Source: Saussurea involucrata (taxonomy: Eukaryota > Streptophyta > Magnoliopsida > Asterales > Asteraceae). From it: DNA of 64,000 nt. Under the pieces are notes generated by a model that worked only from the letters and a program-made list of their open reading frames with translations, searched no databases and was not told where the DNA came from. Below, piece by piece: positions 12,201 to 23,100 of this stretch. The stretch is taken from NCBI GenBank assembly GCA_033807775.1, contig CM066313.1, positions 82,647,484 through 82,711,483 of the forward strand, given 5' to 3'. The first letter of the stretch is position 1; each line of letters begins with the position of its first letter. Both the position numbers and the translations under genes were made by a program.

Positions 12201-13814
12201 CAACATCTTTTTGATCAGAAGGAACTAAATATGAGGCAAAGAAGATGGCTAGAATTGGTAAATGATTACGACTGTGAAATCCTTTATCATCCGGGAAAGG
12301 CGAATGTGGTAGCTGATGCACTAAGTCGTCAAGAAAGGAGTGGAACAATAAAAGCTATTTCACTACGAGCTGAACTCCTACCTATCATCTTTGACGAATT
12401 GAAGAAGTGTCAAATAGAAGAATTTCAAGAAGAACACTTAAAACCAGAACGATTAGTGGGTATATCAGCATTGCTTGTAAAATATGATTGTGGGTTGTTG
12501 TGTTTGGGAAACAGAATCTGGGTGCCTCGTTTGAGTGGTTTACATGATCGGGTACTACAAGAAGCTCATCAATCTCGTTTTTCTATTCATCCAGGTACGA
12601 ATAAGATGTATAAAGACCTGAAACAATTTTATTGGTGGCCTGGAATAAAAAGAAGCATTGCTCAGCATGTGGAAGGTTGTACTACTTGTAAGAAGGTAAA
12701 AATTGAACATCAAAAGTCGTTTGGTCAGTTGCAACAGTTAGAAATACCTATGTGGAAATGGGATCAGATTACTATAGATTTTATCACAAAGCTACCAAGG
12801 ACTCCGAAGGGATTTGATGCCATTTGGGTGATCGTTGACATATTGACAAAGTCTGCTCACTTCCTGCCAATAAAAGAAACTGATTCGTTGGAACGATTAG
12901 CGAAGTTGTACATCAACGAAATAGTAACTCGACATGGGGTTCCAATCTCGACTATTTCTGATCGTGATAGTCGTTTTACTTCAAGATTCTGGAGGAGCTT
13001 TCAAAAAGAAATGGGTACACAGATAAAGCTAAGTACGGCGTATCATCCTCAAACTGACGGTCAGAGTGAACGGACGATTCAGACTTTAGAAGACATGCTC
13101 CGGGCTTGCATTGTTGACTTTGGGGGATCGTGGGATAAGCACTTGCCACTGATAGAATTTGCCTACAACAACAGTTACCATTCCAGCATACAAGCGGCAC
13201 CGTTTGAAGTTCTGTATGGTAGAAAATGCTGAACGCCTCTGTGTTGGAACGAAGTGGAAGAGAAACAGTTAGCAGGGCCAGATATAGTCCAGTTGACCGC
13301 AGATAAGATTTCTCAGATTCGGGAACGTTTGAAAGTAGCTCAAGACAGACAGAAAAGCTACGCCGACCGACGCCGAAAACCGTTAGAGTTCCAAGTTGGA
13401 GATTTTGTGATGTTAAAAGTCTCGCCTTGGAAAGGAGTCATTCGATTCGGGAAACAAGGTAAGCTGAGCCCGAGGTACATTGGGCCGTTTGCAATCATAG
13501 AAAGGATCGGCGAAGTAGCCTACAGGTTAGATCTTCCACCAGAGTTAAGCAGAATCCACAATGCATTTCACGTATCAAATTTCCGAAAGTGTTTGGTTAC
13601 GCCGGATCAGGCAGTTTCTCTACCAGACATACAAGTCGATGAAAAGCTGAATTATGTGGAAGAGCCTGAATCCATAGTTGACAGTAAAATCAAATGTTTG
13701 CAAAATAAGGAGATCAGACAAGTAAAAGTCCAATGGCGACATCATAAGGGGCAGGATGCTACATGGGAATCGGAATCAGAGATGAGAACTAAGTACCCGT
13801 ACCTTTTTGCTTAA
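9232..13814 (+). pseudogene. chromovirus (Tekay/Del-like) gag-pol polyprotein, tandem copy 2, mutated
   Basis: The start ATG at 9232 is intact and follows a leader of about 245 nt. Gag opens with a glycine-arginine stretch in which GRIG is repeated in tandem. A one-base deletion near 9466, relative to copy 1, shifts gag. Stops follow at 9801-9803 and 10167-10169 (both shared with copy 1), 11205-11207, 11922-11924, 12153-12155 and 13230-13232. Domain order is zinc knuckle, protease, RT (FIDD at 11553-11564), RNase H, integrase HHCC plus DDE, chromodomain-like tail. The protease active site reads D-S-D instead of D-S-G (10551-10559). The 8-residue segment missing before RT in copy 1 is present here. 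The copy is dead. Confidence 0.92.
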
Positions 13815-13839
13815 CCGAATTCCGGGACGGAATTATTTT

Positions 13840-13852
13840 AAGGGGGAGATGA
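13840..13852 (+). promoter_or_regulatory. polypurine tract of chromovirus copy 2
   Basis: This run of A and G (AAGGGGGAGATGA) is immediately followed by the LTR start TGTAATACC, as in copy 1. Confidence 0.85.
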
Positions 13853-15514
13853 TGTAATACCCCGGGTAAGTCCGTTAGTTAAAAATCTCTTTTCGTTAAA
13901 TTTAGTGACTTTAAATTGGAAGTTTAGGGTAAGTTTAGGTTAATTTATAAGTTTAGGGGTCTTTTGTTCATTAGTGGATAGTTAAAGGATTAAAGTGGTA
14001 AATATGGATAGATATTATCCCTTAATGGAATCAGATATTTCATAACAGCAAATATCCAGAAAATTCAGTGTGTGTGTGTGTGTGTGTGTGTTTGAGACCA
14101 AAAGAGGAAAGAAGGGTTGTGGCTAAAAGACTCAAATTGGTGTACTTGGAAGAGGAATTGAGGTATGTTACTTTACATTTTATGTTTGTAATTGCTATTA
14201 GAAAGTATCTATCGGATTAGAATTATCACATCTGGACTGGAGATGATTTCAGTCGAATTCAGGGTTGAAAATATGCAAACCGACAGAGGTTTCCGGATAG
14301 GATGAAGGAATCCGGGTAGTTTTGATGAATGTGTCCGGTAGTTTTAGCTGATGGTGTCCGAAAGTGTTCTAGTGGTGTCTGGACAGGTCCTTTACCCGGT
14401 AAGTTCCTCTTTTCCATAAGTGTCCGGTTAAAATGAGATACCGGATGGTATCCGGATTGATTTGGTGTCCGGGTGTTATCCGGATTATTGATGTTGTCCG
14501 GATAATTATGTAATCCGGATTGTGTATGTTGTCCGGAATATGGGTGCTATCCGGAAAGGTTGTGTTGTCCGGATACTTTAGCTTATTAGTCAAACTTTGA
14601 GAGTTTTGATGCTTTTTAGTATCCAGTAGCCGGTGTTTTGTTAAGTCATGGATAGGAAATGAATGAGGACTGAATGTACTGTGGACTTGACTTAAGTTCG
14701 GGATTGGGGGCAACATTTGAGGATTTGAGTTCTTTAGAGTTCTTAACTTTAGTAAGACTTATGTGTTTTATATGGTAAAGAGATATATGCATCTATTTGT
14801 TTCAGATACTGTGAATCGAAGGTGAAAGCAGAGTTCTTTGTGGAGACTGGAAAGAGTTTTGATAAAGCAAACCGGTGAGTTTTTACTTAAAATGTTTTCT
14901 AACTGGAATACATATATGTGAATGAGTGTAATAATGTGCATATTATGTTTATATGAGTATTACAATGCATGGGTGCTAGTTGGCCGGGCTTAGGACCGGT
15001 GTATGTTGGCTGTACAGAGGGACAGTGGTGTTGGCTGTATTCAGTACAGTGGTGAAAATTAATTAATTGGCTCGCAACCAATTAATATGGCCAATTGAAT
15101 GAGATGGAAAGATATATGATGCATGAGTTTTAATTGGTATTTCTATGTGAATTATGTGTATGATGTTGTGCAAATGGTTTTTAACTAACGGGGATTTTCT
15201 CACTAGACCTCAAGGTCTAACCCTCATTTTGTTTTAAAAATATGTATTCCAGGTAGTGGATCGAGTAAGAGCAAATAAGAAGGTTAAACCGCAAATAGCT
15301 TTTGGAGGACTATATAGTTGAAGACTATGATGTGTTTAGTAGATATAGCATGTTATTAGTAATGATGTAAATTTATTAAGTAAACGTTTGTAATGATGTA
15401 TTGAATGTTTGTAAAGACTAGGGGACCATATTGGATATATGATGTATCTCTTGTTTTAACGACGCTATGCAATGTATTCTATTTGAACTATGTATGGGAT
15501 TTCGGGTCGTTACA
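13853..15514 (+). repeat. 3' LTR of the tandem chromovirus array
   Basis: The LTR (1662 bp) has the same TGTAATACCCC...GTCGTTACA ends and internal layout as 7314-8969. It has a slightly longer GT microsatellite (about 14068-14091) and scattered single-base differences. The array ends here, and the next five bases, GGATC, would be the right target duplication. The left partner lies outside the window. Confidence 0.93.
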
Positions 15515-16004
15515 GGATCCATAGGCATATGAGTCGGTCATACATCGTGGAGAGTCTTGGTATTCTCACTTTGGGATGTACGCCATTTTGGCATTTTGTG
15601 TCCTGACGTTTTGGAGAGGAACTGTATTGGGTTGTACTCCGGAATTTTGGGTTTATTGTTGATGTTCTATCACTTGTGCACGAGGGTTGAACATCTTGAG
15701 TTATCAAGTAAGGAGTCGAGATTCCAACTCTTGAATGCTGGTAAGTAGGCAATAAAGGTTCAATGAGGACCTTGGGGTGTAACTTACTAGAGAATGAACA
15801 GGCAATAAGATCGTGTATCCTTGAGGTGTAGCTGAGCACAACAGGCAATGGGGGATACGATGGTGCCACCCGTTGCTGGGTGTGGGACTTGAGGTGTAGC
15901 TATATTTATAGCAGACAATGGAGTCCGACTTGAGTTGGAGCTTATTAAAGCTGACAATAGAGTCACGATTTGAGGTGTAGTTCAATAACATGGTTATGCG
16001 GTTT
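15515..16004. other. unassigned sequence with a degenerate repeat, between two retroelements
   Basis: No gene is seen. From about 15760 to 15995 a phrase of the type CTTGAGGTGTAGCT followed 15-25 bp later by CAGGCAAT or a variant recurs about five times with drift. It could be the flank into which both neighbours inserted or part of an older element. I cannot identify it. Confidence 0.45.
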
Positions 16005-16977
16005 TGTTGATCCAAACCCTCAGTGATTTGATAATGACCCTCTCTTAAATACTTAGTGAAAATTGTAAGTAAACAATATGTATCAGAGTTTCACTATCGC
16101 TGATAAGTACTAAGATCTTACAGTACCGCTGATAGGAACTCTCGCTCTTTAAATTAAACATTCAGCGAACACTGTTCACCATAATGCGCTGAGTCTGTTC
16201 AGTCCTTATGGTGATCGCTGATAAGTTAGTTGTTTACTTATGATCCCTGAAGACAAGTTTCACGTCAACAAAGGTTCTACGCTGAAGTCGAAGATCAAGC
16301 TCAAGAACCAGCGACAAGTCTACTAATGAACTGATGCGGATCAGCGAAGACTCAGATTTGTCCACTCAACGTGAAGTATCAAGTACAAGACTTCAGCTAT
16401 CGCTGAACTTTATCATTCGCTAAATAGTAAATGATAATCGCTGAATCAACGAAAGCTGATCACGAAGTCCTCCGTACAAAGTACTTTTGTCTTAACCTCT
16501 CTTGCACGCCACCGTACGAAATGTCAGAAAAGAACCTCCGAAAATCTGAGATCGTACAACCACTCTGATACTACACTGTTCATTCATGCGGCTACTAAGG
16601 TTGTCAACAAAGGTCAATGACATGCAACCAATCCGCTGATGACACGTGTAAAGTGTATACTGACTTGCATTAAATGCATGCAGTATATAAAGAGATGAAC
16701 TCACTTCATTTGAAGTAACTTGCTAACTCTGGACAAGTTCAAATCTCTCTCAAGATAGGATTTTATTAGTAATCTCCTTATCTTTCTTAGTGCAAGAAAC
16801 CTTAGTGTTCCAACTTGTTTAGATTTAGGTTTATCCTTAATCTTGTCTCCGCAACAAGCTGTAAATTGTTAATGATTTATCAATAAACAATTTAGAAAAG
16901 TAAAATAGTGTGTTTGTATTCAACCCCCCCCCCCCCCCCCCCTTCTACAAACTTGTATAGGCCTTTCGGGACCAACA
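16005..16977 (+). repeat. 5' LTR of element A
   Basis: The LTR runs from TGTTGATCC to GGGACCAACA, near-matching inverted ends, and is followed 2 bp later by a tRNA primer site. It contains a TATA box at 16684-16691 (TATATAAA), a run of 19 C at about 16924-16942 and roughly ten copies of CGCTGA/TCAGCG. The start is inferred from the inverted ends because no second LTR of A survives for comparison. An alternative start is the TGATAATG near 16029. Confidence 0.75.
16684..16691 (+). promoter_or_regulatory. TATA box in the element A LTR
   Basis: TATATAAA lies about 290 bp before the LTR end. The position suits the U3/R promoter of the element. Confidence 0.6.
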
Positions 16978-16979
16978 AG

Positions 16980-16992
16980 TGGTATCAGAGCA
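16980..16992 (+). promoter_or_regulatory. primer-binding site of element A
   Basis: TGGTATCAGAGCA, complementary to initiator tRNA-Met, lies 2 bp after the LTR end at 16977. Confidence 0.88.
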
Positions 16993-17057
16993 GATTTGTT
17001 TAATCTCATAAACAAGATCTAATCTAAGATATTTCTCTTCCTTGCTATTATCTGAAA

Positions 17058-18213
17058 ATGGCCTCCCACACAAACACAAATTATATAGACAATGGTTCTC
17101 TTGCAAAACCCCCTAGATTTTCCAGAGACAACTTCAACTTATGGAAAAATAGGATGATGCTCTTCTTAGAAGGTGTAGACCCCACTATGACCTACTATCT
17201 TGAAAACGGCCCACACATCCCTGTAACTATTGATCCTTTGGTTCCAGCCACTGCAACTAGAGCTGCTATTCCTGAAAGGCTGATTCCAAAGGAAATACAC
17301 ATGTGGACCGATGAAGATAAGAAGAAAGTGGCTATATATACAAAAGCCAGATCCATACTATCCATGGCCCTTCCTGACGAAGTCTACCATTCCGTCATGA
17401 ACCTGAAATCATCAAAAGCCATGTGGGACACAATATGTGTTCAGTATGAAGGAACGTCTGAAGTCCAGGATTCAAGAAAGATCAACCTGGTAAGACAATA
17501 CGAAAGCTTCATTTCTGGTAAGAATGAAACTCTCTCTGAAGTTCATCAACGTTTTAATTGCTTAATTATAGATCTAAAAACGGTTGGTAAGGAATATTCT
17601 AACTTTGAAGTGCTGACAAAGTTTTTAGAATGTTTACCTGAAAGCTGGGACAATTATTCCATGTGTCTCAAGCTGTCAAAGGATCTAAGATCAATGACCC
17701 TTGCTACCTTATATGGCACATTGCTGAATCATGAGCAATCTAGCCATCTTAAGAAGAATCTTGTAAAAGATTCCAAAAGCACCCCTGTTGCTTTAATCTC
17801 AGAGGAACCTTCTACTCAGCGACCCGTGGTCACTATCACTGAGTTAGAAAGTAACTCTGAAAGGTCATCAGATTCTGATTCTTCAGATGATGATGAATCC
17901 TTGGCTCTCCTAACTAAAAAGTTCAGGAGATTCGCCAAGAAGAAAATGTTTAGAAAGAACAAAACTCTTTCCATAGCTGACAAGCCTAAGTCATCAGCTT
18001 TTGTTGATAAGGCTACTGCTACTTGTTTCAACTGCGAAAAGACAGGTCATTTCGCTAACGAATGCAGGTCAAAGAAAATCATGAGACCTTCAGCTTTTAC
18101 AAAGAAATCCTTTGTTCCAAGGAATAAAGATGACAAATACTCAAAGCTGAAGGAGAAGTATGCAAAGCTGAAAAGCTTTAAGAAGAAAGGAAAAGGCCTG
18201 ATGGCTGACTATG
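17058..18213 (+). pseudogene. element A gag, 5' part (interrupted by element B)
   Basis: This is the Gag of a Copia element, which forms the virus-like particle. The ATG at 17058 follows the primer site by about 65 nt. A typical Copia gag core is followed by a Ser/Asp-rich stretch (about residues 265-280) and a CCHC knuckle, CFNCEKTGHFANEC, near residue 323. The frame is open up to the CTATG duplication at 18209-18213, where element B enters. Translation past this point runs into B's LTR and stops at 18341. The rest of gag resumes at 34356 in register with the broken codon. Confidence 0.9.
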
Positions 18214-18447
18214 TGTTAGGGCATTTTTGTAGCTATCAAGACAGTATTAATATCTTGTACTGTTTCTCCTTAGTAGAGGCATGGGCTTGTCATGTCCTAC
18301 TATATAAAGGAGTTCCTTTGTTATTTTGTATAACAACTTGAAGCATTTGTCATTTTACATTTTGAAATCAATATATGGATGACAAGATTGCTCTCTAGAT
18401 TCTCTCTACACTTGTTCATTACTTTGTGCTAGATTTGGGATTTATCA
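18214..18447 (+). repeat. 5' LTR of element B
   Basis: The LTR is 234 bp, from TGTTAGGGC to TTTATCA, with a TATA box at 18301-18308. It overlaps the end of the open frame that runs on from element A gag. The only difference I find from the 3' LTR is one C/T substitution. Confidence 0.95.
18301..18308 (+). promoter_or_regulatory. TATA box in the element B 5' LTR
   Basis: TATATAAA lies 87 bp into the LTR. The same box is at 34204-34211 in the 3' LTR. U3 would be under 120 bp, so upstream control may lie outside the LTR. Confidence 0.65.
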
Positions 18448-18448
18448 A

Positions 18449-18461
18449 TTGGTATCAGAGC
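18449..18461 (+). promoter_or_regulatory. primer-binding site of element B
   Basis: TTGGTATCAGAGC follows the LTR end within 2 bp and is complementary to initiator tRNA-Met. Confidence 0.88.
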
Positions 18462-19467
18462 TAAACAGAAGATTCAAGCAGATCGAAGACCAAATTGAAG
18501 AATTTTTACACTGTTCTTCAAGAATTCGGACCAAGTGGCTTTTACTGTTCATCTGAAGTCTTATCATTCAGACATGAAATTTTTCCAGTTTTTGAGTTTT
18601 TGAATCAATTCTTTGCATCATGGCATTCGGATTTGCTTCCTGAACACTTTTAATTCTTGGATTAACATCAAAATCTGCACAGAATTGACAGATCTAATCG
18701 ATTCTTGAATTTTTTTTCGAAAACTTCAAGATCACTGTTTTGATCTTAATCTGTTCAAATTGATCGAATTGTGAATTGCAATCAACAGAAAAAGTGTGCG
18801 GATTTCAATTACGAACAATTTGATATAAGATTCATCACAATTGATCAAGAATTGAAGAAGTTATGGCAGATTAAGTGATTTTGAAGTTCGAAGTGCAGAA
18901 TTCGGATCATTCTTGGTGAATTCGGATCATTCAAAGAGAATTCGGAACATTCATAGAGAATTCGGATTGTTCTTGGCATCACAAGTGTAGAATTCGACTC
19001 AAGAAGAATTCGAATTCATAGAATTCGAACCCTATTAGATTCGAATTGTAGAGAATTCGAACCCTGTTAGATTCGAATTGAGAACTTGTGTATTGATTTG
19101 AGTTGATTAAATTTTCCTAAGTATAGAATTCGAACCCTGTTGAGTTCGAATTGAGTGAATTCGAACCTAAGTACATTCGAATTGAGTGAATTCGAACCTA
19201 AGTACATTCGAATTGAGTGAATTCGAACCTTAGTACATCCGAATTGAGTGAATTCGAACGCTGTTAAGTTTGAATTGGAGGATTTCGAAATCTATCAAGT
19301 CCGAATTGATTATCCGAATTGAGCATCCGAATTGATCATCCGAATTGAGCATCCGAATTGAGCATCCGAATTCTTAGGAATGTTGGTTAAATTCTCATAA
19401 GTGTAATTTTTCTTACACTAACTGCTTTATCTTCTGAACGATCGTTTATCTAGCCAATTATCAGAAG
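18462..19467 (+). other. element B 5' leader, about 1 kb, noncoding
   Basis: No gene is seen between the primer site and the gag ATG. It is rich in GAATTCGGA/GAATTCGAA words, which become a tandem array from about 18898. An acceptor-like CAG (19463-19465) stands just before the ATG. Confidence 0.6.
18898..19378 (+). repeat. GAATTCG-type repeat array 1 of element B (5' leader)
   Basis: GAATTCGGATCATTC-like units give way to alternating GAATTCGAACC and ATTCGAATTGAG units of about 31 bp. The array ends in six short units of about 14 bp of the ATCCGAATTGAGC type (about 19300-19372). The words are near-palindromic around TTCGAA. Related arrays lie at 28470-28690 and 29140-29835. Confidence 0.85.
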
Positions 19468-22400
19468 ATGTCGAGAGATATGCTGAGCATGGGTTCTAAG
19501 AATAAGCCTCCGGTATTGATAGCTGAAGAATATTCTCAATGGAAAAGGAGAATGATTCAATTTCTGAATCATCAGAACAGAGATCTTATGCTGTCCATTC
19601 AGAACGGTCCTTACAAAGCCTACATAGAGGTTGGTGGCATTGCTGCAATAGAAACAAGTCAAGAGATTCTTCCAAGAAGAATAGAAAAGGAATACAAATA
19701 TTACAGTGATGCTGATAAAGCTAGAGTTGAAATTGATGAGCAAGCATTGACATACTTGACTATGGCCATTCCAAACAATATCTATAATCGCGTAGACAGC
19801 CGAAATTCAGCAAAGGATATTTGGGATGAGCTAGAAAGGCAGTTTGAGGGTTCATCAAAATCAATGAAGACCAAAAAGAATCAGAGCATCAATGCGTATG
19901 AAGGGTTTAAAGCTAGAGATGGAGAATCGTTGAAAGATACCTATGATCGTTACAACATCATTCTGAATGATTTAAGAAGGAATGGAGTTGACAAGTCTGA
20001 ATCAGAGATTAATTACAAGTTTATCAAGAATTTACTGCCGGAATGGGATTCATACTCTATTCAGCTTCAAATGTCAAGGGATATGGATGATGAAAAGTTG
20101 ACCGATATTTTTAGCATTCTGGGTCAACATGAAGAAAAAGTAAAAATGGTCAAAGAAAAGGAGAAAAAGGTCGAAGAATCTTTAGCCCTTCTAAGTGAAC
20201 ACAAGAAAAGTGGAGCGATGAAAACAAAGGCTTTGATCTCTGAGTTAAGCAAAAAGAAGATAAGTTCTGATGATGATGATGAAAGCAGCAGTTCTGGAGA
20301 TGAAATGAGTGAGATAGCTGAAAAATTAGCCTTGTTAACTACAAGATTTCAAAACAGATATGGAAAGAAGAAGTTTCATTCAAAAAGCAAACCTGATTAC
20401 AACAAAGTGAACAGATACAAAAGGTTTGAGAAAAGGTATGAGAACAAGGATCAAAAGGAAGAAGAAAAAGTGGAGAAAGTTGAGAAAAAGGAGAGGGAAG
20501 AAAAGAAGGATATGGATGACCGAAACTGTTATAACTGCGGTAAGCCGGGTCATTTTGCCAGAGATTGTCAGTTGAAGAAAGTTAAGGATTCTGAATACTA
20601 TCAGCGTAAAGCACATCTCGCAAAAGCCAAAGAAACCGGAAAGCCAGTAAATGCTGAAGAAGAAATATGGCTGATGGATTCTTCAGATGATGAAGAAGCT
20701 CACTTTACTCAAGTGAAGCACAGTTTAATGGCTAAACTTGATGAGGAAGATCTGGAATCTGAGGTACAATCTCTATATCCTTCTCTTTATGATAACACTT
20801 CTCTTTATTCTGATAATTCTGAAAATGAATCTGAAACTGAAAATGATAAATATGAAGAAATGCAAGTTGTGATATTTGAGCTTAACGAGAAATTTAAAAA
20901 GGCACAAAAGAAAATTGAAAAAGTGCAAAAGCAATATGAAGATGAGAAAAGCTCAAAGCTGAAATATCATGATGAAGCACTTCTTTATAAGTGTTTAGCT
21001 GAAGATAGAGAAAAGGAGAAAGAAATTATTAGATCAAATGTTAAAATACTTGAATCTGAAATTTCTGAGTTAAAAAAGAAAATAACTGATTTAAATGATG
21101 AAAACATAGATTTTCAGTTCAAAATCAAGGTTCTTTCTGATGAAAGAAAAGAAGCAATTGAAAAGATTAAGCAGCTTGAAGATTTAAATTACAAAAGAGG
21201 CCAATCTGAGCAAACGCTGAATTTGTTGACTAGCAACCCAAAAGATAAACGATTTTATAATCCAAAAATGGGTCTAGGATTATCTGATGACAAGAGTTTC
21301 AAAACAATAAAACCTATTGAGAAAAAGGAAGTTTTGAAGCAAACTCTGATAAAGGAGATTCCTCCAATTGCAAAAGTTTTTGTTAAACCAGCAAATGTAA
21401 AGTTGCAACAAGTCATTATAACAGAAACACCTATTAATTCACCTGTATCTGTTAAATCAAATAATGAAGTGTTGCAACAAGTCATAATAACAAAAACACC
21501 TCCAAAGACACAAGAAAAAGCAAAGGCAAGTAATGGAATTTTGCAACAAGTTATTGTATCAGAAACATCTCCTAAATCAGAAACTCCTATCAAAGATAAT
21601 GCTTCAAATTCTTCAACTCCAATTTCAAAGAAAGATGAAGCTAAAACAGACAAAGGTTCAAAAGAAAAGCCTAGATACAATATAACAAATTTTAAATATG
21701 ATGAATTAAACTCCAGTTACAAAACCAAAATGTTTGAACCAACTGGATTTAGTTCGTTGTTTTCCGATGAATCTATGGCTAAAACAATTGTTGACAAAAT
21801 CAATGAACCTATATCTGTTAAAACTAAATCTAACGTTGAAATGGAGTCAAAAAATACATCAGATTCTGACAAAAAGGAGTTTGTTCCAGAAACCTCTTCT
21901 GAATTTCCTGATTTGGACTCAGCTTTACTTAAAATTGTTGATTTAGAAAATCAAATTTCCAAATGGCAATTAGATTTTGAAAAATTAGAGGATGATCATG
22001 ATAATATTGGACTAGAATTTGATCATACAAAAAGGATCAATCTTGATCTTAAGAGTGAGATTCAAAGACTAGAATCCAAATTATATGAAATATCAAACTC
22101 TAAGGCCTCAAAAAGTTGTGAAAAATGTTCAAAACAAGCTGAATCCAAAGATCAGAATAAATCTTCAAGTATGTTTGATCCTTTTGAAAAGCTCAAATTT
22201 TTTAAAGAAAAGAAAAATCTTGAATTAAGATGTGTAGAACTTTCGAAACAAATTTCAGATTTTGAAAAAGTTCTATTTCTAGAAAAAGAAAAGCAGAAGA
22301 AAGAAAGAACTGAATTTGAAATAGAATTAAAGTTTTGTGAAGTCTACCATAAAAAGTTTTCATCAAAGGTATCTGATTTAAAAACAGAACCAGCTTCAAA

Positions 22401-23100
22401 AGGAAAAGAGAAACAAAAATCATCTGAAAATAAATCTAATTTGTTTTCAAGTGATCCAGTTTCAAAAGGAAAAGAGAAAGAAAAATCATCCGAAAATAAA
22501 TCTAATTTGTTTTCAAGTGATCCTTCTACCTCTAAAGGTTCTGACAATGTTTCTTCTTCTTTCTCAGAAATGGATGAAGAAAAGTATGTGGATTTGAAGG
22601 AACAAGTTCTGAATAGCAAGAATAGAAGCACCGACTCTGAGAAATGTAGTTCTTTGAATAAAAATTGTATACATTCTTGTAATGTTTGCAATGTTTGTGG
22701 CAATAATAATTCCGCAATTTCAGATTTCAAATTATTGTCACAAGCTAAAAGAAGAATTCATTGTGCTCACTGTTGGGACAACTATTTCAAGCTAAACAGA
22801 AATGCTCCAACGAATAAGAAGTCTAAAACTTCTTCCTTCCCTTTAAAATCCTCAGCAAACAAATTTGCCAAAATGTTTGGTTTCAGATCAAACAAACAGA
22901 ATAAAAAGATGAAAGAAAAGAAAACAGTTGAAGTAAATATGGATTGGAAATGGATTCCAAAAAATGAAGTTAACAAACCAAATTTACTCAATCGTTTAAC
23001 TTTTAAAGGCAAAATTCAGGGGGCATCAAATGTCATTAATAAACTGATCCATACTAACAAGAAAGGACCCATGCAGATATGGGTACCTAAAATAAGATAA
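19468..23100 (+). CDS. element B Gag, 1210 residues, intact
   Basis: This is the Copia capsid/nucleocapsid precursor. The ATG at 19468 gives MSRDMLSMGSKNKPPVLIAE, a normal start for this gag type, with the capsid-like core over about residues 10-240. A zinc knuckle, CYNCGKPGHFARDC, starts at residue 354. What follows is a very long extension: acidic Ser/Asp stretches, a lysine/glutamate-rich coiled coil (about 465-585), three copies of an LQQVI(I/V) repeat (about 645-700), a second helical zone and a Cys/His-rich cluster near residues 1070-1110. Gag closes with the W-V-P-K motif. Typical Copia gags are about half this size or less. No internal stops, so it may be translatable. The role of the extension is unknown. 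Confidence 0.93.
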   Translation: MSRDMLSMGSKNKPPVLIAEEYSQWKRRMIQFLNHQNRDLMLSIQNGPYKAYIEVGGIAAIETSQEILPRRIEKEYKYYSDADKARVEIDEQALTYLTMAIPNNIYNRVDSRNSAKDIWDELERQFEGSSKSMKTKKNQSINAYEGFKARDGESLKDTYDRYNIILNDLRRNGVDKSESEINYKFIKNLLPEWDSYSIQLQMSRDMDDEKLTDIFSILGQHEEKVKMVKEKEKKVEESLALLSEHKKSGAMKTKALISELSKKKISSDDDDESSSSGDEMSEIAEKLALLTTRFQNRYGKKKFHSKSKPDYNKVNRYKRFEKRYENKDQKEEEKVEKVEKKEREEKKDMDDRNCYNCGKPGHFARDCQLKKVKDSEYYQRKAHLAKAKETGKPVNAEEEIWLMDSSDDEEAHFTQVKHSLMAKLDEEDLESEVQSLYPSLYDNTSLYSDNSENESETENDKYEEMQVVIFELNEKFKKAQKKIEKVQKQYEDEKSSKLKYHDEALLYKCLAEDREKEKEIIRSNVKILESEISELKKKITDLNDENIDFQFKIKVLSDERKEAIEKIKQLEDLNYKRGQSEQTLNLLTSNPKDKRFYNPKMGLGLSDDKSFKTIKPIEKKEVLKQTLIKEIPPIAKVFVKPANVKLQQVIITETPINSPVSVKSNNEVLQQVIITKTPPKTQEKAKASNGILQQVIVSETSPKSETPIKDNASNSSTPISKKDEAKTDKGSKEKPRYNITNFKYDELNSSYKTKMFEPTGFSSLFSDESMAKTIVDKINEPISVKTKSNVEMESKNTSDSDKKEFVPETSSEFPDLDSALLKIVDLENQISKWQLDFEKLEDDHDNIGLEFDHTKRINLDLKSEIQRLESKLYEISNSKASKSCEKCSKQAESKDQNKSSSMFDPFEKLKFFKEKKNLELRCVELSKQISDFEKVLFLEKEKQKKERTEFEIELKFCEVYHKKFSSKVSDLKTEPASKGKEKQKSSENKSNLFSSDPVSKGKEKEKSSENKSNLFSSDPSTSKGSDNVSSSFSEMDEEKYVDLKEQVLNSKNRSTDSEKCSSLNKNCIHSCNVCNVCGNNNSAISDFKLLSQAKRRIHCAHCWDNYFKLNRNAPTNKKSKTSSFPLKSSANKFAKMFGFRSNKQNKKMKEKKTVEVNMDWKWIPKNEVNKPNLLNRLTFKGKIQGASNVINKLIHTNKKGPMQIWVPKIR

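Noticed and set aside
18217..18341. C-terminal tail of the element A gag frame reading into element B
   Set aside because: It is translation of the B LTR after the insertion point, not native gag.
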